From RPQJ01 sp963732375 (GTDB lineage Bacteria > Pseudomonadota > Gammaproteobacteria > Steroidobacterales > Steroidobacteraceae), in assembly GCA_963732375.1 (NCBI GenBank), contig CAVSZE010000002.1, positions 1 to 64,000 of the forward strand: a DNA stretch of 64,000 bases, written 5' to 3'. The notes beneath the pieces were generated by a model. That model was not told where the DNA came from, did no database searches, and saw nothing but the letters and a program-made list of their open reading frames with translations. Positions within the stretch are counted from its first letter, which is position 1; each line of letters begins with the position of its first letter. Shown here in pieces: positions 7,989 through 18,174 of the stretch. Made by a program: the position numbers and the translations under genes.

Positions 7989-8072
7989 CTTGGCGAATCG
8001 GCGCAATTTGCAGCGGGTGCCGACCGACCAACGCAGTCATGATCGTCGGATCGTCCAGGGAAGGGCCATCCG

Positions 8073-8945
8073 ATGCCACGACAGCGTCGCCTGCACGTCC
8101 GCGGCGGTTTGTACCACGCCATGCTGCGAGGCAATCACCGCCAGGCCATCTTCGGCAATCGCGACGACTACCTGCGCTTCGAGGCGTTCCTGGCCGAGGC
8201 GCTTGACCGCTACGGGGCAAGCCTGGTCGCCTACTGCTGGATGCCGAATCACGTCCACCTCGCGGTCCAGGTCGCCAACGCGCCGCTCGGCGACCTGATG
8301 CGCGTCGTCGCCTCGCGTTACGCCCGCCAACTGCAGCGAGCCGTGCCGACAACCGGACACCTTTTCGAGCGGCGCTATCGTGCCCGACTGGTCGATGCGG
8401 AGCGCTACCTGCTTGCTCTCGTGCGCTACATCCACCTCAATCCTGTCCGCGCGCGCATGGTCGCTGATCCGCGCGACTATCCATGGAGCAGTCATCGCGC
8501 GTATCTCGGGGGCATCTGTCCCGGCTGGCTTTGCATCGACTCAGTGCTCGGGATGTTCGGCGCGCCGACCGACGCGGCACGCCTGGCGTACGCGCGATAC
8601 TTGGGCGAGTCACCGGATGCATCGGAGCAGGATCAGGTCGGCGTCGCGGTTCGGGCCCGCGCGTCAGGTCCGGCGAAGTCTCGCTCGCCGGCGCCCAGGC
8701 CGACCGCGGCGAGCCGTGCGTGGAGGCCGCGCACACTCGACGCGATAACCGCAGAAGTCGCGATCGACTTTGGTGTGGCCGTGGAGGCTCTGACGTCACG
8801 TAGGCGACTCAGTCCGCTGGTCCGGGCGCGGACGGAGATTGCTCGTCGGGCATTGCGCGAGGGCGCGGCGAGTCTCTCAGAGATCGCCCGGCACCTTGGG
8901 CGATCACCCTCAACCCTCAGCGACCTGCTGCACCGCCGGAGGTAA
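8073..8945 (+). CDS. REP-associated tyrosine transposase (RAYT) with C-terminal DnaA-like helix-turn-helix
   Basis: A 290-residue HUH single-strand transposase of the TnpA_REP type. Seen: N-terminal MPRQRRLHVRGGLYHAMLRG, the HUH motif MPNHVHLAV (His60, His62) and the catalytic Tyr119 in YIHLNPVRARMV. The C-terminal 90 residues (EIARRALREGAASLSEIARH, then LGRSPSTLSDLLHRR) form a helix-turn-helix like DnaA domain IV. RAYTs bind and cleave single-stranded REP hairpins and are thought to spread them while usually being single-copy and not self-mobile. Here the gene is bracketed by a 27-bp inverted repeat and next to a GGGGACATTC hairpin, so both repeat families are candidate substrates. Confidence 0.92.
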   Translation: MPRQRRLHVRGGLYHAMLRGNHRQAIFGNRDDYLRFEAFLAEALDRYGASLVAYCWMPNHVHLAVQVANAPLGDLMRVVASRYARQLQRAVPTTGHLFERRYRARLVDAERYLLALVRYIHLNPVRARMVADPRDYPWSSHRAYLGGICPGWLCIDSVLGMFGAPTDAARLAYARYLGESPDASEQDQVGVAVRARASGPAKSRSPAPRPTAASRAWRPRTLDAITAEVAIDFGVAVEALTSRRRLSPLVRARTEIARRALREGAASLSEIARHLGRSPSTLSDLLHRRR

Positions 8946-8959
8946 AGACGGCTGCCGAA

Positions 8960-8986
8960 TTACCGAAACCGTAACACCGGCACCTT
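8960..8986 (-). repeat. Right terminal inverted repeat of RAYT element
   Basis: Reads TTACCGAAACCGTAACACCG followed by GCACCTT; inverse of 7962-7988 with two mismatches. It lies 15 bp after the RAYT stop. The element from 7962 to 8986 is about 1.0 kb. Confidence 0.8.
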
Positions 8987-9005
8987 TCCCCCTTCCGCCT
9001 TTCCC

Positions 9006-9428
9006 TTACCGGCGGTTCACCAGCCACAGGCCGGCGATGCACAGCACCAGCCCGACCGCGTTAGCCATGCTCAGCCGTTCGCGGAATACCGCGACGCCGA
9101 CGAACAGCAGCAGCAGTGCCGCTGCGGACTGTGTGACCAGCGCGCCCAGGCTGACGGCGTAGCCGCTGCGATACAGGAACAGGAACCCTAGATCGAGCCC
9201 GACGATCGCGACGGCCAGCGCCACGGCGGTCCAGTTCAGCAGGCGGATCTCCTGTCGCCACTCGAATGCGCCGGGCGCGGCCAGCAACAGCACGCCGAAC
9301 AGCGCGGCCACTGCCGCGTAAGTCACCAGCAGCGACAGCAGCGGGTTCACACCCGCCGGCGTCAGCTTCAGCACCAGGTGATAGGCCACCGTGCAGGCGA
9401 TAGCGAGCGACAGCCAGGCGAGTTGCAT
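9006..9428 (-). CDS. Single-EamA-domain membrane protein, 140 aa
   Basis: Four to five hydrophobic helices starting MQLAWLSLAIACTVAYHLVL. The last part, SLGALVTQSAAALLLLFVG then VFRERLSMANAVGLVLCIAG and LWLVNRR, matches one EamA repeat of the drug/metabolite transporter superfamily. Most EamA proteins have two repeats in about 300 residues; this has one, so it may act as a dimer in the way of small multidrug-resistance proteins. The ATG at 9428 is chosen because upstream residues are not membrane-like. Divergent from the lipoprotein at 9505. Confidence 0.75.
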   Translation of the reverse strand: MQLAWLSLAIACTVAYHLVLKLTPAGVNPLLSLLVTYAAVAALFGVLLLAAPGAFEWRQEIRLLNWTAVALAVAIVGLDLGFLFLYRSGYAVSLGALVTQSAAALLLLFVGVAVFRERLSMANAVGLVLCIAGLWLVNRR

Positions 9429-9504
9429 GCCGCGAGGATAGCGGACTAACGCGGCCGGGCGTATACAGGGCGCGTTCGATCCAGAACCATCAGGAGGGGA
9501 GTCC

Positions 9505-9918
9505 ATGTCTCGCCATCAGTTGGTAATTGCCGGGGTCGTCCCGTGCGTGGCAATGGGGCTGGTGCTGCTCGCAGGAGTCAGCGGTTGCGCATCGAGTCCG
9601 TCGAATGCCGGCAAGACGCCGATACAGGTGACAGTCTCCGTCGCAAACGACGGCATGCCCGTGGTGACGCCGGACGAAATCACGGCCCACGAGAAGGACA
9701 AGGTGCACTGGGTCTTCCAGGGCCGGGACGCGAAGGAGTTCGCGGTGAAGTTCACCAGCGCGGTGGACTCGCCGTTCGAGTGGAGCGTGCAGAAGGGCGC
9801 GTCGGTCACCGGCACCATCAAGTCCGGTGCCGCCCGGGATGGGAGGCGGACGGACTACAAGTACAGCATCGACGTCGGTGGCAAGGTGCTCGACCCGAAG
9901 ATCATCGTCGATCGCTGA
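9505..9918 (+). CDS. Putative lipoprotein, 137 aa
   Basis: A lipoprotein signal peptide with lipobox GVSGC (Cys near residue 28) is followed by about 105 residues of mostly beta-sheet character: PIQVTVSVANDGMPVVTPDE and WVFQGRDAKEFAVKFTS. It looks like a cupredoxin- or Ig-like sandwich but lacks an evident copper ligand set, so no function is assigned. AGGAGGGG at 9492-9499 is a strong ribosome-binding site. The bidirectional hairpin at 9937 follows its stop. Confidence 0.7.
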   Translation: MSRHQLVIAGVVPCVAMGLVLLAGVSGCASSPSNAGKTPIQVTVSVANDGMPVVTPDEITAHEKDKVHWVFQGRDAKEFAVKFTSAVDSPFEWSVQKGASVTGTIKSGAARDGRRTDYKYSIDVGGKVLDPKIIVDR

Positions 9919-9930
9919 CCGGCAGCCATG

Positions 9931-9959
9931 AAAAAAGGGCCGGCGTTTCCGCCGGCCCT
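9931..9959 (-). terminator. Rho-independent terminator of groESL
   Basis: A 9-bp GC-rich stem GGGCCGGCG / CGCCGGCCC with a 4-nt loop is flanked on its left by six A. Read on the minus strand this is a hairpin followed by a U6 tract, about 60 bp after the groEL stop. It may also slow transcription from the plus-strand lipoprotein. Confidence 0.85.
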
Positions 9960-9986
9960 CTTCGTCTCGTCGTATCGCCGGAACGG

Positions 9987-10013
9987 TTACCGAAACCGTA
10001 ACACCGGCGACCT
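9987..10013 (-). repeat. Solo copy of the RAYT end repeat
   Basis: TTACCGAAACCGTAACACCG then GCGACCT repeats the right end of the RAYT element (8960-8986) in the same orientation, with one inserted base near its end. It includes a potential small hairpin GTTAC/GTAAC. It sits between the terminator and the groEL stop codon at 10019, inside the groEL 3' untranslated region. Confidence 0.75.
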
Positions 10014-10018
10014 CCGAG

Positions 10019-11668
<1,650 letters not shown>

Positions 11669-11713
11669 TGCAGTGTTCTCCAGGATTCGTTGGGTATTCT
11701 TAAGGGCGGGCGG

Positions 11714-12016
11714 TTACTTCTCGAGCACCGCCATCACGTCTTCCTCGCGCATGACGAGGTATTCCTCGCCATCGACCTTCACCTCGGTTCCGCTGTACTT
11801 GCCGAACAGGATGTGGTCGCCGACTTTGACGTCGAGCGGACGAACCGTGCCGTTTTCCAGGATCTTGCCCTTGCCCACCGCGACGACCTTGCCGCGGATC
11901 GGCTTCTCGGCGGCGGAGTCGGGGATCACGATGCCGCCGGGGGACTTGGTCTCGGCGTCGAGCCGCTGGATGATCACTCGGTCGTGCAGCGGGCGAATCT
12001 TCAACTTGTCAGCCAT
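11714..12016 (-). CDS. groES: Co-chaperonin GroES (10 kDa)
   Basis: About 100 residues. GroES caps the GroEL cavity as a heptamer. Seen: MADKLKIRPLHDRVIIQRL, the mobile-loop region ETKSPGGIVIPDSAAEKP, and the C-terminal MREEDVMAVLEK. The start at 12016 is chosen because MADKLKIRPLHDRV aligns with GroES termini; the frame is open a little further upstream. First gene of the groESL operon, under the promoter and CIRCE operator at 12077-12130. Confidence 0.97.
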   Translation of the reverse strand: MADKLKIRPLHDRVIIQRLDAETKSPGGIVIPDSAAEKPIRGKVVAVGKGKILENGTVRPLDVKVGDHILFGKYSGTEVKVDGEEYLVMREEDVMAVLEK

Positions 12017-12076
12017 TGCTGAAATCTCCGTGTTGGTAGCTTTGTTCAGCCTTGTAGGGGAAATCACGGGGGAGTG

Positions 12077-12103
12077 TTAGCACTCACCTCGGGAGACTGC
12101 TAA
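12077..12103. promoter_or_regulatory. CIRCE operator (HrcA-binding)
   Basis: TTAGCACTC-N9-GACTGCTAA, differing from the consensus inverted repeat TTAGCACTC-N9-GAGTGCTAA at one position. It lies 61-87 bp upstream of the groES start and touches the -10 box. HrcA repressor binding here would give heat-inducible groESL. This is known for Xanthomonas-like bacteria and absent from E. coli, where sigma-32 is used. Confidence 0.92.
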
Positions 12104-12130
12104 TAATAGGCGGTGTCGGGCCGAATTCAA
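12103..12130 (-). promoter_or_regulatory. groESL promoter (sigma-70 type)
   Basis: On the minus strand TTGAAT (12130-12125), 16-bp spacer, TATTAT (12108-12103). The -10 box abuts the CIRCE operator, the expected geometry for HrcA repression. The remaining stretch to the dsbD start at 12330 shows no further gene. Confidence 0.65.
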
Positions 12131-12329
12131 GCCCATGGGGCCGAAATAGCTGCCAAAGCTGCCGGAAACCGGGTCCACGAGACGGACCTGGGGCGGTTCG
12201 CCGACCGGCGGGACCCCAGGGTCGCCGGACCGCAGGCGGCGCTCCTTTGAACATAATATGCGGAGCCCGGTCCATAGATACCCGGGTACCGGTCGCGGTC
12301 CGCGCGGCGGCCGGGCATGATGCGCCCCC

Positions 12330-15284
12330 ATGAAAAGAATCGCTTCTGCCGCTACTCACCTGCTCGCCCTGCTCGCCCTGCCCTGGCTCGCTAGCGGCGC
12401 TGCCTCGGCGCAGGAACCGGACCCCCTGCCGGCCAGGCAGGCCTACAAGTACACGGCGACCATCGCGGGCGACGAAGTCGTCGTGCGCTATCAAATCGCC
12501 AAGGGCTACTACCTCTATCGCGACCGCATGTCGCTCGGCTCCACGACGCCCGGGGTCACCATCGGCACTGCGCGCATGCCGGCAGGCGAGGACCACGACG
12601 ACGAATACTTCGGCAAGCAGGTGATCTACCGCGGGCCGATCACGGTGGCGTCGAAAGTCACGTTCGACGGCGAGCCACGCGCGTTCGACCTGCAACTGAA
12701 ATTGCAGGGCTGCGCAGACGCGGGCCTGTGCTACCCGCCGCAGACCTGGACCACGCGTGTCGAAATACCGGGCGCCGCCGCCCAGACCGGCGCGGACGCG
12801 GGAGGCAAGGCTGCCCCGACAGCCAATAGTGCGCCGGCTTCGGACTCGAGACCTGCCGGGGCGGCGACCGCTGCCGCGGACGCCGGCACCAGCCCCCCGG
12901 TTGCCCCGGGTGGCGGCTTCAACCTCAAGCGCCTGTTCGGCGGCGGTCCGCTGTCGGAAAGCGACCTGCTGCACGTGGACCAGGCGTTCGTGCTGAGCGC
13001 GAGCAGCGACAGCCCCGACCGCATCACGCTGCACTGGGACATCGCGGACGGCTACTACCTCTACCGCGACAAGGTGAAGGTCGCTGTCGCGTCCGGCGAT
13101 GCCCAACTCGGCACGCCCGTGATTCCCGGCGGCGAGGTGAAGCACGATGAGTATTTCGGCGACCAGGTCGTGTTCACCGGCCAGATGGAGGCTGACGTGC
13201 CGGTCGCTGCGGCTGCGGGCAGCCGCGCCATCTCCCTCGAAGTCGTGTACCAGGGCTGCGCCGAGGCGGGACTCTGCTACCCGCCGACCCACAAGACCGT
13301 GCAGGTCCAGCTCGCGGCACCGGGTGCCGCGCCTGCCCCGCGCGACAGGACGGTCGCCGGCGCAGGCCCGATGCGATCGACGCAGGACGCGCTGGCCGAC
13401 AAGATTCGCAGCGGCAGCCTGCTCGCGGTGCTCGCGACATTCTTCGGCGCGGGACTGCTGCTCGCGTTCACGCCCTGCGTGCTGCCGATGGTCCCGATCC
13501 TGTCGGGAATCATCGTGGGCGCCGGTCGCGACCGGCCCGTGTCGCGCGGCCGCGCGTTCTCGTTGTCGATGGCCTACGTGCTCGGCATGGCGCTCACCTA
13601 CACGGTGGCCGGCGCGGCTTTCGCCGCGGCAGGCCGGCAGGCGCAGGCCTTCTTCCAGCAGCCGTGGATCATCGCGGTGTTCGCGGGGCTGTTCGTGCTG
13701 CTGGCGCTCGGGATGTTCGGCGTGTTCAACCTGCAGGTCCCCGCCGCGTTCCAGGAACGCGTCACGGGCCTCAGCAACCGCCAGAAACAGGGCACGCTGG
13801 TCGGCACCGCGGTGATGGGCGCGCTCTCATCACTGATCGTGACGGCCTGTGTGGCGCCGCCGCTGGTCGCTGCGCTGGCGGTGATCGGGCAGAGCGGCAA
13901 CGTGTTCCGTGGCGGGGCCGCGCTTTTTGCACTGAGCCTGGGCATGGGCGCGCCATTGCTGCTGGTCGGGGCGTCGGCCGGACGGCTGCTGCCGAAAGCC
14001 GGCGCATGGATGGACGCGGTCAAGTCTGCATTCGGCGTGATGATGCTGGGCGTCGCGATATGGATGCTTGGACGCATCCTGCCCGGCCCGGTCACGCTGG
14101 CGCTCTGGGCCGCGCTCGCCTTCGTCTCCGGCTACTGCCTGCTGACGATGGGCGACAAGGACGCGAGGCGCGCAGCGGTGGCCGTGCGCCGTGGCTTCGG
14201 CGTGCTCGCGCTCGTGTATGGCGTACTGATGCTGGTCGGCGCACTCGCCGGCCGCAGCGACCCCCTGCAACCACTTGCAGGGGTGGTCGGCCACACTGGC
14301 GGCGAAGCGGCCGAGCACAGGCTTGCACTGAAGCGCATCAAGTCGGTGGCCGACTTCGAGCGTGAACTGGCTGCGGCACAGGCGGCAGGTCGTCCCTTGA
14401 TGCTGGATTTCTATGCGGACTGGTGCGTGTCCTGCAGGGAAATGGAAGACCAGACCTTCACGGATCCCGACGTGCAGGCCGTGCTCGCGAAAGCCGTGCT
14501 GCTGCAGGCCGACGTCACCGCGAACGACGACGAGGACCAGGCGCTGCTGGAGCATTTCGGCATCCTGGGCCCCCCGACCATCGTGTTCTTCGCGGCTGAA
14601 GGAGCCGAACGCAAGGACTTCCGCGTCGTCGGTTTCCAGCCGGCGAGCGAATTCCGGGGACATGCGGCGCGGGCGCTCGGCGGAGAGCGGCACATGAGGC
14701 CACTGGCCGTTGCCGCGCTGGTGATCGGCACCATGGCCGCGGGTGCCGCGGCGTACCTGGCATTCGAGCAGCGCGCACGACCACCGGCGGCTCGCGTCGG
14801 TGCCGGCGGAGTCGCAGCCCGCCGAGCCGAGTGCGACCGGGTCGCAGCCCTCGGTGCTCGCCGAACGGGTGCCGGACTTCAAGCTGGCCGACCGGGACGG
14901 AACACTGCGCTCGCCGGCCGACTGGCAGGGCAAGTCGCTGATCGTGAACTTCTGGGCCACGTGGTGTGCTCCCTGCCGGCGCGAGATCCCGCTGCTCGGC
15001 GAGCTGCAGCAGCAGTACGGGCCCGCCGGCTTCCAGGTGATCGGCATTGCGGCGGACTACCGGGACAAGGTCATCGCGTACGCCGACGAGGCCGGGATCA
15101 AGTACCCGCTGCTGATCGGCGAACAGGAGGCCCTCGACACCGCCGCGGCATTCGGCGTCGAAGTCGTCGGTTTTCCCTTCACGGTGTTCTCGGACAGCCA
15201 GGGCCGGGTCATCGCCTGCCACGTCGGCGAGTTGACCCGGCCGCAGGCCGAGGTCATCCTCGGCGCGATCGAACGGGTCAATAG
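12330..15284 (+). CDS. dsbD: Thiol:disulfide interchange protein DsbD with duplicated N-terminal domain; reads into tlpA out of frame
   Basis: DsbD carries electrons from cytoplasmic thioredoxin across the inner membrane to periplasmic thiol proteins. Seen: signal peptide (1-27); a first alpha domain (about 30-150, CADAGLCYPP); a second alpha domain (about 208-335, CAEAGLCYPP); about eight membrane helices (365-645) with FTPCVLPM and VTACVAPP cysteines; a C-terminal thioredoxin domain with CVSC at 699-702. Most DsbD proteins have a single alpha domain, so the tandem pair is unusual. The real protein should end near residue 785. No in-frame stop is met, so the frame continues through the TlpA signal anchor (Met789, 14694) and then out of frame to 15284. 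A one-base indel is likely. Confidence 0.9.
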   Translation: MKRIASAATHLLALLALPWLASGAASAQEPDPLPARQAYKYTATIAGDEVVVRYQIAKGYYLYRDRMSLGSTTPGVTIGTARMPAGEDHDDEYFGKQVIYRGPITVASKVTFDGEPRAFDLQLKLQGCADAGLCYPPQTWTTRVEIPGAAAQTGADAGGKAAPTANSAPASDSRPAGAATAAADAGTSPPVAPGGGFNLKRLFGGGPLSESDLLHVDQAFVLSASSDSPDRITLHWDIADGYYLYRDKVKVAVASGDAQLGTPVIPGGEVKHDEYFGDQVVFTGQMEADVPVAAAAGSRAISLEVVYQGCAEAGLCYPPTHKTVQVQLAAPGAAPAPRDRTVAGAGPMRSTQDALADKIRSGSLLAVLATFFGAGLLLAFTPCVLPMVPILSGIIVGAGRDRPVSRGRAFSLSMAYVLGMALTYTVAGAAFAAAGRQAQAFFQQPWIIAVFAGLFVLLALGMFGVFNLQVPAAFQERVTGLSNRQKQGTLVGTAVMGALSSLIVTACVAPPLVAALAVIGQSGNVFRGGAALFALSLGMGAPLLLVGASAGRLLPKAGAWMDAVKSAFGVMMLGVAIWMLGRILPGPVTLALWAALAFVSGYCLLTMGDKDARRAAVAVRRGFGVLALVYGVLMLVGALAGRSDPLQPLAGVVGHTGGEAAEHRLALKRIKSVADFERELAAAQAAGRPLMLDFYADWCVSCREMEDQTFTDPDVQAVLAKAVLLQADVTANDDEDQALLEHFGILGPPTIVFFAAEGAERKDFRVVGFQPASEFRGHAARALGGERHMRPLAVAALVIGTMAAGAAAYLAFEQRARPPAARVGAGGVAARRAECDRVAALGARRTGAGLQAGRPGRNTALAGRLAGQVADRELLGHVVCSLPARDPAARRAAAAVRARRLPGDRHCGGLPGQGHRVRRRGRDQVPAADRRTGGPRHRRGIRRRSRRFSLHGVLGQPGPGHRLPRRRVDPAAGRGHPRRDRTGQ

Positions 15285-15369
15285 CGGCGCCGCGTCGCCC
15301 GACCAGGCGAGGTCGGAGATCACCGCCGGCATCGACAGGCTGAAAGGCCAGGGCGGCGCGCAGGGCTGA
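14743..15369 (+). CDS. TlpA-family thioredoxin-like periplasmic protein
   Basis: A redoxin of the TlpA/ResA type: PDFKLADRDG, the active site NFWATWCAPCRREIPLL (CAPC at about 75-78 from this start), and VVGFPFTVFSDSQGRV with the cis-Pro. Read from GTG 14743 it lacks a membrane anchor. A good anchor, MRPLAVAALVIGTMAAGAAA from ATG 14694, lies in another frame (that of dsbD) and would join if one base were removed between about 14765 and 14800. I infer the intact gene starts at 14694, overlapping the end of dsbD. DsbD is the expected electron donor, which fits the adjacency. Confidence 0.85.
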   Translation: MPRRTWHSSSAHDHRRLASVPAESQPAEPSATGSQPSVLAERVPDFKLADRDGTLRSPADWQGKSLIVNFWATWCAPCRREIPLLGELQQQYGPAGFQVIGIAADYRDKVIAYADEAGIKYPLLIGEQEALDTAAAFGVEVVGFPFTVFSDSQGRVIACHVGELTRPQAEVILGAIERVNSGAASPDQARSEITAGIDRLKGQGGAQG

Positions 15370-15524
15370 GCCCGCGCGCTGACAGGCCGGAACCGGGGGC
15401 CGGACGAAGGGCCCGGCCAGGGCTTCCAGCACCTGGGCCTGCCCCCCCTAATAGAGGGGAAATCCGCAATCTTGCGTTGATTGGCGTTAAACTTGCGCCC
15501 TTCTCCGGGGACCCAGCACATTCA

Positions 15525-15983
15525 ATGGCACATATCCTGCTGCTCAACGGGCCGAACCTGAACCTGCTTGGCGCCCGTGAACCGGGCCTCTACGGAAAGG
15601 TGACGCTTGAGCAGGTACACGAGCGCGCCGCGCACCTGGCCGCCGAGGCAGGGCACCACCTGACGGCGTTCCAGAGCAACTCCGAGTCGGAGCTGATTGC
15701 CAGGATCCACGAGGCGCCTGCCACTCACGTCGCGTTCATCGTGTTCAACCCTGCCGGCTTCACCCACACCAGCGTCGCGCTGCGCGATGCGCTACTGGCA
15801 GTGAAGATCCCTTTCATCGAGGTGCACCTGAGCAACGTGCACGCCCGGGAAGCATTCCGGCACCAGTCGTATTTCTCAGACATCGCCGTGGGCACGATTA
15901 CGGGCCTCGGCGCGGTCGGCTACGAACTTGCCCTGCGCGCGGCGTCCGAGTACCTCGCCGCCCGTCCGCGCGGACAAGCCTGA
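15525..15983 (+). CDS. aroQ: Type II 3-dehydroquinate dehydratase
   Basis: 152 residues. It dehydrates 3-dehydroquinate to 3-dehydroshikimate, the third step of the shikimate pathway. Seen: LLNGPNLNLLGAREPGLYG with the catalytic Tyr, then FQSNSESELIARIHEA, VFNPAGFTHTSVALRDALL, and EVHLSNVHAREAFRHQSYFS with the catalytic His. ATG 15525 gives the standard N-terminus MAHILLLNGPNL; an upstream in-frame start at 15477 has no such match. First gene of aroQ-accB-accC, a common gammaproteobacterial order. Confidence 0.96.
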   Translation: MAHILLLNGPNLNLLGAREPGLYGKVTLEQVHERAAHLAAEAGHHLTAFQSNSESELIARIHEAPATHVAFIVFNPAGFTHTSVALRDALLAVKIPFIEVHLSNVHAREAFRHQSYFSDIAVGTITGLGAVGYELALRAASEYLAARPRGQA

Positions 15984-16009
15984 CAGACACAGATCCAGGG
16001 GAATCCCGA

Positions 16010-16473
16010 ATGGACATTCGCAAGGTCAAGAAACTGATCGAGCTGCTCGAGGAATCGGGCATCTCTGAAATCGAGATCAAGGAAGGCGAGGAGTCGGTCC
16101 GCATCAGCCGACACCCGACCGGGCCGTTCGCAATGCAGGCGCCGGTCGCATACGCGACGCCCGTCGCGGCCATGGCTCACGGCGCCCCTGCGCAGGCAGC
16201 AGGCGGTCATGCCGCGGGGTCAAAGCCCGCGCCGGCCCCCGACCACTCGGTGACCGCGCCGATGGTCGGCACGTTTTATTCCGCATCCGCGCCGGGCGCG
16301 AAGCCGTTCGTCGAACTCGGCAGCGAAGTGAAGCCCGGCGACGTGCTCTGCATCATCGAGGCGATGAAGATGATGAACCAGATCGAGTCCGACAAGGCCG
16401 GCCGCGTGGTCTCCATCCTCGTCAAGAACGGCGACCCAGTGGAATTCGACCAGCCCCTTTTCGTGATCGAGTG

Positions 16474-16474
<1 letters not shown>
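16010..16474 (+). CDS. accB: Acetyl-CoA carboxylase biotin carboxyl carrier protein
   Basis: 154 residues. AccB carries carboxybiotin between the biotin carboxylase and the carboxyltransferase for malonyl-CoA synthesis. Seen: N-terminal helix MDIRKVKKLIELLEESGISE, an Ala/Pro-rich flexible linker (about 45-85), and the biotinyl domain VTAPMVGTFYSASAPGAKPF with the biotinylation motif EAMKM (Lys120). Ribosome-binding site AGGGGAA. Its TGA stop overlaps the accC ATG (TGATG), so translation is probably coupled. Confidence 0.97.
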
Positions 16475-17817
<1,343 letters not shown>

Positions 17818-17888
17818 CCGCGCGGTCGCGTGCGCAGGCGGCGATTGCGCGCGCAGGCGACGATCGTGTTGGCGGCCGTGGCTTAGGC

Positions 17889-17971
17889 GGCGATCGGGGG
17901 GCCAAGGGTTTGTCCGGCTTCGCTCGGAGACAGGCTCGCCTGGACAAACCCTTGTCTCCCCAGGGATCGCC
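17889..17971 (-). repeat. Extragenic hairpin, copy A
   Basis: An imperfect 83-bp inverted repeat. Outer arms GGCGATC/GATCGCC; inner arms CAAGGGTTTGTCC (17903-17915) / GGACAAACCCTTG (17942-17954), a perfect 13 bp. The central 19 nt, read on the minus strand as GAGCCTGTCTCCGAGCGAA, match the loop of copies B and C at 16 of 19 positions, so this copy is inverted relative to them. Its arm sequence is unrelated to theirs. It lies 72 bp after accC and could serve as its transcription end, although no U-tract follows. Confidence 0.75.
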
Positions 17972-18060
17972 GCGCACCGCTGCAGTGACAGTCCAGGCAC
18001 TGCCTATCGAGCGTCGGCCCTCGTTGCCGGCCACCGAGGCCGGCTACGTGAACCAGATAT

Positions 18061-18128
18061 GCGTCCGGTCCGGTGCTACCCGGCGAGCATATCTCCGGGC
18101 GAAGCCGGGGTAGCACCGGAGCGGACGC
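18061..18128 (+). repeat. Extragenic hairpin, copy B
   Basis: Left arm 18061-18084, conserved loop GAGCATATCTCCGGGCGAA (18085-18103), right arm 18104-18128. Arms pair almost completely (for example CCGGTGCTACC with GGTAGCACCGG). The same loop and very similar arms occur in copy C at 19378. A short sequence GGCTACGTGA(A/G)CCA precedes both copies and occurs once more at about 18152. It lies directly downstream of the nucleotidyltransferase gene. Confidence 0.85.
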
Positions 18129-18174
18129 GTCATTTGCCGCTGGTGAGCGGCTGGCTACGTGAGCCAACCCAGCG

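Noticed and set aside
12330..15284. A genuine DsbD-TlpA fusion protein
   Set aside because: The TlpA body is in a different frame from dsbD, so the 984-codon frame ends in nonsense and cannot encode the fusion without a further frameshift.
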